From the NCBI RefSeq assembly GCF_001189965.1, contig NZ_LFLU01000001.1, forward strand, positions 434,001 through 498,000: 64,000 nucleotides of DNA, read 5' to 3'. The notes under the pieces were generated by a model that saw only the letters and a program-made list of their open reading frames with translations, did no database searches and had not been told where the DNA came from. Positions 38,085 through 44,581 of the stretch are shown in pieces (positions within the stretch are counted from its first letter, which is position 1; each line of letters begins with the position of its first letter). This DNA is from Herbaspirillum rhizosphaerae. Its GTDB lineage: Bacteria > Pseudomonadota > Gammaproteobacteria > Burkholderiales > Burkholderiaceae_D. A program made the position numbers and the translations under genes.

Positions 38085-38597
38085 TTATTTGGGCACCTGT
38101 CCATCAATGTCGAAATCATAAGCTCCCGATTTTATTTTCTTCTGAGCTTTCTTAAAATACCCGTCTGGAACAGGAGGACTAGAGGCGCGCGCGTCATCCA
38201 TTCGATCCATGAGAGCATGAAATTCCTCTTCCAGAGCATCGATAGAATCGTTAGCTTTGATTTTTGCGGCCTGCCGGAACCTATCTTGAAGGACTTTGAA
38301 ACGGTGGGCACTATCGGCAATAGTTTTCAAACTAATGTCGAGTTCTAATGCCTTAAATATCGCCGGGAACAATCCGGCTAGCATGGCGCTAATGGCAATT
38401 ACCCAGTCGTACGTAGGGTCCCGCACCAATATTCGAGCGCTAGCAACTGCCCCCGCAATGATCGGCACAACGATAAAAATAACCCGCCAAAAACGAACTC
38501 TCTTGAGCCACTCGTAAAGAGCCGTTGAAGTGTAAAGGCACGAATCTTCTTGCCTCTTGCATTCTTTGATGATTTCTTGCAAACGTGCATCCATCAT
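38085..38597 (-). CDS. SLATT-type two-TM effector of a CBASS system
   Basis: 170 residues. Charged N-terminal helix, then two membrane helices (RVIFIVVPIIAGAVASARIL and WVIAISAMLAGLFPAIFKAL) and a long C-terminal cytosolic helical part (VLQDRFRQAAKIKAND and onward). This is the layout of SLATT domains (SMODS and SLOG-associating 2TM effector), predicted to form membrane pores or otherwise damage the membrane when a nucleotide messenger appears. Start at ATG 38597, which overlaps the CD-NTase stop by 4 bp (ATGA) with AAGGA 5 bp upstream; an earlier in-frame ATG at 38636 would overlap the first gene by 43 bp. Tight coupling to the synthase supports the CBASS call. The activating nucleotide is unknown. 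Confidence 0.8.
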   Translation of the reverse strand: MMDARLQEIIKECKRQEDSCLYTSTALYEWLKRVRFWRVIFIVVPIIAGAVASARILVRDPTYDWVIAISAMLAGLFPAIFKALELDISLKTIADSAHRFKVLQDRFRQAAKIKANDSIDALEEEFHALMDRMDDARASSPPVPDGYFKKAQKKIKSGAYDFDIDGQVPK

Positions 38598-39661
38598 GGA
38601 TTCCTTGGAATGTTGGGTCCAAAAATCATCTGCCACATTTCACCCGCGTCATTCATCGCATTATCCCTCTCGAATCCGCACGCCAAATCGGCACGCCTGT
38701 ATGCACTTTCCGCCTTACTTTTCCAATCATTTCCCAGCCAGAACAACTCACTCATGTTAGGAGCGACGAGGTAAGTGTTTGCCTTTTTAACCATCCATTC
38801 GAAGAAGTCCCTGCAAATCCAGTCGTAGTAGAAATGGTCTTGATGGCGCCAGGCGCATTGATCCAAGAACTCGATCGCAAGCAATTCCAGGTAAAACGAC
38901 TTTATAGGCACCGAGCACCAATCTTGCCAAACTTTAAGCATTCGGATCAAAGGACGGACATTATTGGCATTGCGCTGATCGGCTGTATTAATTGCGACGG
39001 CTTCGTCCCCCGGTCTTGTCTTCTTATACGCGCCGCCATCCTTTGTATCGCAAACAAAATAAGCGTGTTCTTCTGTGAGCGCGAACGCCGGCACGATCTC
39101 AATGCTGAAGCTCTCAAATGCCGCCAGCACAACCGGACCGTCCCCCTTAATGGCGCTACCCGGGTACTTTGCAAGTAGTTTTCCCTTCACCTCCTGCAGT
39201 AATGCCGACTGTCTATAGCCTTGGTAGGTCTCAAAGCGGTGATAGACCGCAGCCGGCAGCAAAAAATACAGGTCGACGTCACGAGGTGGCCGAACTCGAG
39301 TTCCTTTTGCCCAAGAGCCGATAAGAAAGGCGTTTTCCGTTTCCGATCCGTGTCCATAATATGCCCAGTTCAGGCATGCGATGACGCCTCGACACTTCCT
39401 CTGCCCATCCGTGATCTGATGCGTTGTGAGCTCGATATTGCTCAGAAACTGAGTGAAGCGACGCGTAACATAGCGCCAGGAAAGCGAGGGTGGGAATGCC
39501 AAGGCATTTGGCGTGGTCGATGGAGATGCGCTAGAAAGCCCCCCAAGCAGTGTAGGAGATGCAAGCCTGGCCAGGCTATTAAGAGCTGGTGGATTAGGCT
39601 CAGGCCACGTTCCAAGCAGAGTCGAAGCAGGAAGAAAACTATTCCAAGGCGATTCAGACAT
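38594..39661 (-). CDS. CD-NTase (SMODS-type cyclic oligonucleotide synthase) of a CBASS system
   Basis: 355 residues. The catalytic core has the nucleotidyltransferase signature LIGSWAKGTRVRPPRDVDLY, with Gly-Ser at 115-116 and the metal aspartates D128 and D130. The third acid is probably E188 in FSIEIVPAF. The C-terminal helical part (NNVRPLIRMLKVWQDW) fits the family. CD-NTases sense phage infection and make cyclic di- or trinucleotides that switch on a linked effector, here the SLATT protein, leading to cell death before phage release. GGAG is 5 bp before the ATG. There is no ubiquitin-like (Cap2/Cap3), HORMA/TRIP13 or nuclease gene next to it, so this is a minimal two-gene (type I) arrangement. 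The first 60 residues are unusually Pro/Ser/Leu-rich and may be a linker or a misplaced start. Confidence 0.85.
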   Translation of the reverse strand: MSESPWNSFLPASTLLGTWPEPNPPALNSLARLASPTLLGGLSSASPSTTPNALAFPPSLSWRYVTRRFTQFLSNIELTTHQITDGQRKCRGVIACLNWAYYGHGSETENAFLIGSWAKGTRVRPPRDVDLYFLLPAAVYHRFETYQGYRQSALLQEVKGKLLAKYPGSAIKGDGPVVLAAFESFSIEIVPAFALTEEHAYFVCDTKDGGAYKKTRPGDEAVAINTADQRNANNVRPLIRMLKVWQDWCSVPIKSFYLELLAIEFLDQCAWRHQDHFYYDWICRDFFEWMVKKANTYLVAPNMSELFWLGNDWKSKAESAYRRADLACGFERDNAMNDAGEMWQMIFGPNIPRNP

Positions 39662-39680
39662 GCGACCTCCATTTGAGAAG

Positions 39681-39700
39681 CACTGATTAAATATACAGTA
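39681..39700 (-). promoter_or_regulatory. LexA-box candidate in the CBASS promoter
   Basis: CACTGATTAAATATACAGTA has CTG-N10-CAG and matches 16 of 20 positions of the LexA consensus TACTGTATATATATACAGTA. It ends 20 bp before the CD-NTase start codon and overlaps a -10 candidate (TATATT on the minus strand) that has an ATGACA -35 candidate 18 bp upstream, so LexA bound here would block transcription. Confidence 0.6.
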
Positions 39701-39756
39701 AAACTACTGTTGTTGTCATCCAGTACACTTAAATGCGACATCTTGCCTCCAACGGA

Positions 39757-39828
39757 TGCATATTTCGGAGGCTCGTGGACACTCAATTCGGTTTGATTTG
39801 GACGCTCAGACAGGATCGAACTGGACAG
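39757..39828. repeat. Internal IS21-like end, same orientation as the island's left end
   Basis: Tip TGCATATT at 39757, then TGGACACTCAATTCGG at 39776, TGGACGCTCAGACAGG at 39799 and TGGACAGC at 39822, again 23 bp apart. The distance from tip to first repeat (19 bp) equals that of the left end at 31543, and the repeats align to it at about four positions in five. The right end of the island also starts TGCATATT on the opposite strand. So 39757..44052 may be a unit of its own. Confidence 0.65.
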
Positions 39829-39862
39829 CGCGGCGACTACCTGAGCAGAGCGACGCGTCAGA

Positions 39863-39890
39863 AGTCCGTTATTGGCCGGAAGCGGACAAG
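39863..39890. repeat. GTCCGCTT-type interspersed repeat, copy 1
   Basis: GTCCGTTATTGGCCGGAAGC, followed by GGAC: an imperfect dyad with GTCCG / CGGAC arms around a TGGCCG core. Similar copies lie at 40589 and 43363. Confidence 0.45.
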
Positions 39891-39896
39891 TCTCAC

Positions 39897-40514
39897 TTAG
39901 GACGAGCGCTTGGCCGTGGCAAGGAAGATGCCCAAGAAAATCATGGTTACACCTGAAATGCGGGCCATCATACGTGCCCGGGCCAGCCGAAGTTGCTCGG
40001 ATAAGAGAATCCGCGCGGCGGCAAACACTGCTATGACATCGACCAGCGTGTTGAGCAGAACGCAGATGCCGCCCAGAAAGGCGACTTGTTCCGTCATAGA
40101 GATATTAGCCGAGACGAATTGAGGCAAAAATGCCAGGAAGAACAGTGCAGTCTTGATATTCAAAGCCTCGACAACGATTCCCTCTGCCAACGCGCGTTTC
40201 CAACCTTGCGCCACTGCGCGACTGGCATCCAAACGTTCGTTTTTTCGACGAAGTAGCTGAATGCCGAGGAAAACCAGATAAGCGGCGCCAATGAATTTAA
40301 TGGCATTGAAAGCAATGGCGGACTTCGCGACGATAAGCGACAAACCGAGTGCCGCCGCCAACACGTGCAGCAATCCCCCCACAGCGGTGCCGATGCAGGA
40401 TGCCAAACCTTCAACGCGGCCTCCTGACACAGTTTTCGCAACGACATACGCAATGCCCGGTCCCGGCGTGATGGCAAGAATAGACGCAGCAATAACAAAG
40501 GTAATTAAGGACAT
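39897..40514 (-). CDS. LysE/RhtB-family exporter
   Basis: 205-residue inner-membrane protein with six hydrophobic segments. The N-terminal ITPGPGIAYVVAKTVSGG is the diagnostic first-helix motif of the LysE/RhtB family. Most members export amino acids; the wider LysE superfamily also includes metal exporters. It is divergent from a TonB receptor gene, and the 164-bp intergenic region contains a NikR-like operator near the receptor gene. A link to nickel or its chelator (for example histidine) is therefore conceivable but unproven. It lies directly inside the internal IS21-like end. Confidence 0.85.
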   Translation of the reverse strand: MSLITFVIAASILAITPGPGIAYVVAKTVSGGRVEGLASCIGTAVGGLLHVLAAALGLSLIVAKSAIAFNAIKFIGAAYLVFLGIQLLRRKNERLDASRAVAQGWKRALAEGIVVEALNIKTALFFLAFLPQFVSANISMTEQVAFLGGICVLLNTLVDVIAVFAAARILLSEQLRLARARMMARISGVTMIFLGIFLATAKRSS

Positions 40515-40588
40515 GGCATCAATCGTAGAGGAAGTCGTCAGATTTTACCGTTGAAGGCCGATTGTAGAGATAGACGGGCAATCCCTGA

Positions 40589-40617
40589 TGTCTGCTCCTG
40601 GCCGATTGGTGACATTG
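40589..40617. repeat. GTCCGCTT-type interspersed repeat, copy 2 (degenerate)
   Basis: TGTCTGCTCCTGGCCGATTG, followed by GTGACATTG; shares the TGTCxGCT...TGGCCGATTG core with the copy at 43363. Confidence 0.35.
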
Positions 40618-40640
40618 CTTTATGGCATAACACTTGCTAA

Positions 40641-40667
40641 GTATGATAAATTTAAAAAATATCATAC
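40641..40667. promoter_or_regulatory. NikR-type operator of the TonB receptor gene
   Basis: Perfect inverted repeat GTATGATA (40641-40648) / TATCATAC (40660-40667). The core GTATGA-N15-TCATAC is the E. coli NikR operator (GTATGA-N16-TCATAC) with one spacer base fewer. It ends 11 bp before the receptor start and nikR is the next gene, so nickel-dependent repression is the straightforward reading. Confidence 0.75.
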
Positions 40668-40678
40668 AGGGAGGGTAA

Positions 40679-42733
40679 GTGTTTTACGCAAAGAAGAAAA
40701 TGGCCCTAGCCATTCTGGCCGCGAGCCAGGGATTTCATGCCGCCTACGCCGCCGAAGGCGATGGCCTCGCCCCAATTGAAGTCGTCGGCAATTACGACAA
40801 TGCCATTGGTAGCTCGAATGCCGCAAGCCAAGGCACAGTCAACAGCTCATTGATTGCAACTCGTCCGATATTGAGAACCGGTGAAATCCTGGAATTCGTG
40901 CCAGGCATGATCGTTACTCAACACAGTGGCGACGGGAAAGCCAACCAGTATTTCCTGCGTGGTTTCAATCTGGACCACGGCACCGACTTTGCCACCTTTA
41001 TTGATGGCATGCCGATTAACATGCGCACGCACGCTCATGGCCAAGGCTACACCGATCTGAACTTCATCATTCCAGAGCTGGTGGAACGTATCGATTACAA
41101 GAAAGGCCCGTATTTTTCCGATGAAGGCGATTTTGCCTCTGCAGGTGCCGCCCACATGAGGTTGGCCAACACGCTGCCAGAAGGTATTGCCTCCGTTTCG
41201 ATAGGTGGACATGGCTATCAGCGTGCGCTGTTGGCGGATTCACTCTCCCTGGGAACTGGTAATCTGCTCTATGGCCTGGAAGTCACTCGCAATAATGGTC
41301 CTTGGGATGTGGCGGAAGGACTCCGCAAATACAGCGGTACGCTGCGCTATAGCGGTGGCACGCGGGCAGACGGTTATGAGGTCACGGCTATGGCCTATAG
41401 CAATCGCTGGAACTCGACCGACCAGATTCCTTCCCGTGCAGTGCAATCAGGACAGATTGGCCGTTACGGCTCGTTGGCCCCTACGGACGGCGGTGATACT
41501 TCGCGCTACAGCCTGTCCTATGCAATGCACAAGCGGGATGACAATGGGCTGTTCCAGCTCAACGCCTACTTGATCCAGTCGAAACTGGATCTCTATAGCG
41601 ATTTCACTTATTTACTGAGCAATCCGACCGCCGGTGATCAGTTCCATCAGGCAGAGAAGCGCCGCATTGCCGGTTTTGAGGCCAGCCAGACCTTGTTCGG
41701 CAAGCTGGCAGGTGTGGACATGACCAACAAATTTGGCATGCAAGTTCGTTATGACTGGCTATCGCCGGTCGGTCTGTACAGCACCACCGCACGACAACAA
41801 ACCAGCGTGGTCAGCGAAAGCAACGTGCGCGAAGGAAGTATTGGTCTGTTTGCCGAAAACACCATGCAATGGCTGGACAAATTCCGCACTATCGCCGGTA
41901 TCCGTTACGACGCCTATCGGTTCAACGTTAATAGCAGCATCGCTAGTAATTCAGGCACCGCCAACGATCATATCGTCTCGCCTAAGCTTTCTCTGATCTT
42001 TGGCCCTTGGGCAAAGACGGAATACTTCATTAATTACGGCAGCGGCTTCCACAGTAACGATGCCCGTGGCACGACACAGACACGCTTACCCAACGGGGAT
42101 CCGGCTTCGCCGGTCACGCCTTTGGTGCGAACCAAGGGATACGAAGTCGGCACCCGCACCGAAATTGTGCCGGGCCTGCAAAGTTCGCTGGCCCTCTGGC
42201 GATTGGATATCGATTCCGAACTGGTGTTTGTGGGTGATGCGGGAGAGACACAGCCTAGCCGTGCCAGTAAGCGCTATGGGGTCGAATGGAACAATCACTA
42301 CGTCGCCAATTCCTGGTTGATGTTTGATATCGATCTGGCCGCCTCACGCGCTCGCTATACACAGGACGATCCTGTCGGCAACTACATTCCCGGTTCGATC
42401 AATAAAGTAGCTTCATTTGGCGTAACGCTGAACGATCTTGGCCGCTGGTCGGGGGCATTCCAACTGCGTTACTTCGGCCCGCGTCCGCTGATCGAAGATA
42501 ACAGCGTGCGCTCCCAATCAACCACGCTGGCTTATGCTCGCGTGGGCTACAAGGTCGATACGAAGACGAAACTTAGCTTGGATATTTTCAACTTATTCAA
42601 CCGTCAGGCCAGCGATATCGACTACTACTATCCGTCGCGGTTGGCAGGCGAACCGGCTGAAGGGATTAACGACATTCACTTCCATCCGGTTGAGCCCCGT
42701 ACTTTCCGTCTCACGCTCACTCGCAACTTCTGA
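40679..42733 (+). CDS. TonB-dependent outer-membrane receptor, probably for nickel
   Basis: 684 residues. Start GTG 40679, preceded by GGGAGGG. Signal peptide MFYAKKKMALAILAASQG with cleavage after AYA. The plug domain starts IEVVGNYDN and contains YFLRGFNLDHGTDFATFIDG, the usual LRGF core. A 22-strand barrel follows, ending in the C-terminal motif RTFRLTLTRNF with terminal Phe. Histidines lie in the plug (INMRTHAHGQGYTD) and near the C-terminus (INDIHFHPVEP). Together with the NikR box in front and nikR behind, this points to TonB-driven uptake of nickel or a nickel chelate. Iron or cobalt remain possible. Its TonB/ExbBD partners are elsewhere. Confidence 0.85.
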   Translation: MFYAKKKMALAILAASQGFHAAYAAEGDGLAPIEVVGNYDNAIGSSNAASQGTVNSSLIATRPILRTGEILEFVPGMIVTQHSGDGKANQYFLRGFNLDHGTDFATFIDGMPINMRTHAHGQGYTDLNFIIPELVERIDYKKGPYFSDEGDFASAGAAHMRLANTLPEGIASVSIGGHGYQRALLADSLSLGTGNLLYGLEVTRNNGPWDVAEGLRKYSGTLRYSGGTRADGYEVTAMAYSNRWNSTDQIPSRAVQSGQIGRYGSLAPTDGGDTSRYSLSYAMHKRDDNGLFQLNAYLIQSKLDLYSDFTYLLSNPTAGDQFHQAEKRRIAGFEASQTLFGKLAGVDMTNKFGMQVRYDWLSPVGLYSTTARQQTSVVSESNVREGSIGLFAENTMQWLDKFRTIAGIRYDAYRFNVNSSIASNSGTANDHIVSPKLSLIFGPWAKTEYFINYGSGFHSNDARGTTQTRLPNGDPASPVTPLVRTKGYEVGTRTEIVPGLQSSLALWRLDIDSELVFVGDAGETQPSRASKRYGVEWNNHYVANSWLMFDIDLAASRARYTQDDPVGNYIPGSINKVASFGVTLNDLGRWSGAFQLRYFGPRPLIEDNSVRSQSTTLAYARVGYKVDTKTKLSLDIFNLFNRQASDIDYYYPSRLAGEPAEGINDIHFHPVEPRTFRLTLTRNF

Positions 42734-42740
42734 TCTCGCT

Positions 42741-42770
42741 TTGACCAGGCCAGTGCTACATTGCTATCAT
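42741..42770 (+). promoter_or_regulatory. Promoter candidate of nikR
   Basis: -35 TTGACC (42741-42746) and -10 TATCAT (42765-42770), 18-bp spacer, 28 bp before the nikR start. nikR can therefore be transcribed on its own as well as by read-through from the receptor gene. Confidence 0.4.
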
Positions 42771-42798
42771 CCTTGCAATACTACCTTGGAGAATGGCA

Positions 42799-43254
42799 AT
42801 GCAGCGCTGGACAATTTCAGTTGACGACGACCTGGCGGAGGACTTTGACCGGTTCGTAGCCAGCAAGGGGTATTCCAATCGCTCTGAAGCTTTCCGCGAT
42901 TTGGCGCGCAAGGAATTAGGTCAAACTGATGTTGAGGAAGGAACGGCCAAATGGTGCGTCGCGACGGTCAGCTACATATACGATCACCATGAACGCATGC
43001 TTGCGAATCGCCTAACTCAAATCCAGCACGATCATCATGATGTTGCGGCTGCCTCGCAGCATGTCCATCTCGATCATGACAATTGTTTGGAGACGGTCAT
43101 TTTGAAAGGCCGTATTGATGAAGTCCGCGCTTGCGCCGATGCCATCATTTCGCAGACCGGAGTGCGGCATGGGAACGTCCACATCGTTCCAGTCGAGATG
43201 AAGAAGGAGAAATACGTACGGGTTGGGCACATACACTTACATCCTAAGTCCTAA
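42799..43254 (+). CDS. nikR: Nickel-responsive regulator NikR
   Basis: 151 residues. N-terminal ribbon-helix-helix DNA-binding domain (MQRWTISVDDDLAEDFDRFV) and C-terminal ACT-like nickel domain. The four high-affinity Ni ligands of E. coli NikR (H76, H87, H89, C95) are matched by H77, H88, H90 and C96. Start at 42799: GGAG lies 8 bp upstream, versus 2 bp for the ATG at 42793, and family members begin MQR. NikR represses nickel uptake genes when nickel is sufficient; the perfect dyad in front of the TonB receptor is its likely target. No nikABCDE or urease genes are in the window. Confidence 0.95.
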   Translation: MQRWTISVDDDLAEDFDRFVASKGYSNRSEAFRDLARKELGQTDVEEGTAKWCVATVSYIYDHHERMLANRLTQIQHDHHDVAAASQHVHLDHDNCLETVILKGRIDEVRACADAIISQTGVRHGNVHIVPVEMKKEKYVRVGHIHLHPKS

Positions 43255-43361
43255 TGCCAGAGCTAGTAGTGGGGCTGCAGGTATCACCGTCGCCAAGGAT
43301 TTCACTTGTGACTTAACAACGTTCAAAAGCGCTGCATATTGCGGGGCCTTTGAATGTTCAG

Positions 43362-43387
43362 ACGTCCGCTTCTGGCCGATTGCGGAA
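43362..43387. repeat. GTCCGCTT-type interspersed repeat, copy 3
   Basis: CGTCCGCTTCTGGCCGATTG, followed by CGGAAG. It lies in the non-coding stretch 43255-43412, which shows nothing else. Confidence 0.4.
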
Positions 43388-43412
43388 GTAGGCTATGGTA
43401 AAGGTGTTCGAC

Positions 43413-43616
43413 CTATCCCTCCCGGTCAATCGCCTCCTTGGCCTCCATGGTTGCATATTGAAGGGCATCCTGACGGTGCTTTATCGGTGCACGTCGAGGT
43501 GACTCCAAGCGACTACCTGCAATATCCGTGTGCCAGAGCCAGCCGTCACCCGTCAGCGGTTGCATCATTTGGATACTGACTTGCTTTCCCTTGTATTCGA
43601 ATAGCTCGCCAGCCAT
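43413..43616 (-). CDS. Small unknown protein
   Basis: 67 residues, soluble. The pattern MAGELFEYKGKQVSI, a WLWHTDI block and a C-terminal Ala/Asp/Glu helix (DALQYATMEAKEAIDREG) resembles small Burkholderiales proteins of unknown function (the DUF6566 type), from memory. A GGGGG ribosome site is just upstream. It starts 17 bp after the stop of the next small gene on the same strand, so the two form a mini-operon at the right edge of the island. Confidence 0.5.
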   Translation of the reverse strand: MAGELFEYKGKQVSIQMMQPLTGDGWLWHTDIAGSRLESPRRAPIKHRQDALQYATMEAKEAIDREG

Positions 43617-43633
43617 GGTGCATCCCCCCGAGG

Positions 43634-43867
43634 TTAGTCTTTCTTGGCAACCAGGATGAAATCTTGAATCACTCCCACAGTTCGCTCCATAAATTCACGC
43701 GCGTCTTCCGAAGGGGAGAGATTTTCCTCAATGGAATCAAGCTGTCGCTGAAGGAGTATTTGAAAAAGGCGTGCTTGCTCAGGAGGCTGGACTGCGCAAA
43801 GCGAATAAAGCACAGCTTTCATACCTGTAATTTCCGCTCGCACTTTGTCAAATTCAGCATTTATCAT
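43634..43867 (-). CDS. Small unknown helical protein
   Basis: 77 residues, predicted all-helical (EFDKVRAEITGMKAVLYSLC, then QARLFQILLQRQLDSIEENL). GGGAG lies 6 bp before the ATG. No family recognised. It is the first gene of a two-gene operon reading away from the island's right end. Confidence 0.5.
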   Translation of the reverse strand: MINAEFDKVRAEITGMKAVLYSLCAVQPPEQARLFQILLQRQLDSIEENLSPSEDAREFMERTVGVIQDFILVAKKD

Positions 43868-43991
43868 CCGCTTCTCCCTTTGGATTTACCTTGAGGACAG
43901 TATAGCGGTTGAGTTAGATGGCGTCTCTTGGCGGATAGCAAATGTAATGTAGCTAGAAAAAACAAGCCTATTCACTTGGTCGACTGTCCGC

Positions 43992-44052
43992 GTTGCTGAA
44001 CAATCGATGTCCATGTTGTTGAACTACGTGACCAAATTCACTGGAATATGCA
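43992..44052. repeat. Right terminal repeats of the island
   Basis: On the minus strand from 44052: tip TGCATATTCCAGTGAATT, then TTGGTCAC, and TGGACA-type units at roughly 21-23 bp spacing (TGTCC at 43989 and 44012, TGACC at 44033 on the plus strand). TTGGTCAC-N-TAGT-N-CA-N-CAA matches the inner unit of the left end at 31607. Confidence 0.6.
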
Positions 44053-44059
44053 CCATGCG
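44053..44059. repeat. Right copy of 7-bp target-site duplication
   Basis: CCATGCG, identical to 31536-31542. Confidence 0.8.
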
Positions 44060-44123
44060 CAAACTGGGGCTGTCGACCGATGCCGACCTGATCAAGTACG
44101 CTTATGCGACGGGGATGCTCTGA
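44053..44123 (+). pseudogene. RcsB-like response regulator, C-terminal end (separated by the island)
   Basis: Codons from ATG 44055 read MRKLGLSTDADLIKYAYATG, then ML and TGA at 44121-44123. This is the missing end of the LuxR-type HTH domain: E. coli RcsB has AMMKLGVENDIALLNY at the same place. The left part of the gene ends in NNAMR at 31543, so the frame is continuous once the island is removed. The original terminator follows directly. Confidence 0.88.
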
Positions 44124-44149
44124 GTAGTGGCGGCATTTGCAGCGTCGAG

Positions 44150-44180
44150 GCCTGTTCACTGAAAAGTGAGCAGGCTTTTT
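44150..44180 (+). terminator. Rho-independent terminator of the interrupted regulator gene
   Basis: GCCTGTTCACT (44150-44160) / AGTGAGCAGGC (44165-44175), GAAA tetraloop, then TTTTT. Confidence 0.85.
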
Positions 44181-44382
44181 CATGTCGCCCGGGGCTTTTC
44201 ATTCAGGCAATAAAGCGGGAAATGCTCTGTCGCGGGAATGCCAAAGTCGGATAGGCTGAGGGAACGGCCGGAGCCGTGACGAAGTAGCGCGCAAAAAACA
44301 AAAAAGGACCGTATCCGGTCCTTGACGATTTGCTGCTGGGGGAGTTGCTCAGTGCAGAGCACTGTTTGCACATTTGCAGTAA

Positions 44383-44459
44383 TGGGGTGGCTGACGGGGC
44401 TCGAACCCGCGACAACAGGAATCACAATCCTGGACTCTACCAACTGAGCTACAGCCACC
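44383..44459 (-). tRNA. tRNA-His (GTG anticodon)
   Basis: Full cloverleaf on the minus strand: 5' GGTGGCTG with the extra G at position -1 typical of tRNA-His, anticodon loop TTGTGAT, T-loop GGTTCGAGC, and a genome-encoded CCA. The unusual -1 G pairs with C73. It has its own promoter about 50 bp upstream. Confidence 0.97.
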
Positions 44460-44506
44460 ACTGCATGACCAAGACTTGTTTCTGTCTTAAGTCAGTGAAG
44501 CAAAAG

Positions 44507-44535
44507 ATTATACAAAACTGTGAGGCTTATGGCAA
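44507..44535 (-). promoter_or_regulatory. tRNA-His promoter
   Basis: On the minus strand: -35 TTGCCA (44535-44530), 17-bp spacer, -10 TATAAT (44512-44507). Confidence 0.7.
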
Positions 44536-44581
44536 ATAAAATAGTCATTCAATTTTTGCAAGCCGGCGATGCGGGTGTTTC

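Larger units (their letters stand above)
31543..44052. mobile_element. 12.5-kb island inserted in an RcsB-like regulator gene
   Basis: Bounded by the 7-bp direct repeat CCATGCG; removing the island and one repeat restores the host gene in frame. The left end reads TGCA-N5-CAGT-N-AAT and the right end, on the other strand, also reads TGCA-N5/6-CAGT-N-AAT followed by TTGG(T/A)CAC, so the tips are imperfect inverted repeats. Repeats containing TGGACA at about 23-bp spacing follow inside each end. That and the 7-bp duplication fit the IS21 family (4-8 bp). istB and istA lie just inside the left end. Cargo: unknown zinc-motif protein, Xre regulator, several small unknowns, CBASS pair, LysE-family exporter, TonB receptor, nikR. 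It is visibly AT-richer than its surroundings. A third end of the same type at 39757 suggests the island is a composite of at least two units. Confidence 0.75.

Noticed and set aside
39696-39711. CAGTAAAACTACTG next to the LexA candidate as a second LexA box
   Set aside because: The half-sites are in the reverse order (CAG...CTG) with 8 bp between, which LexA does not bind.
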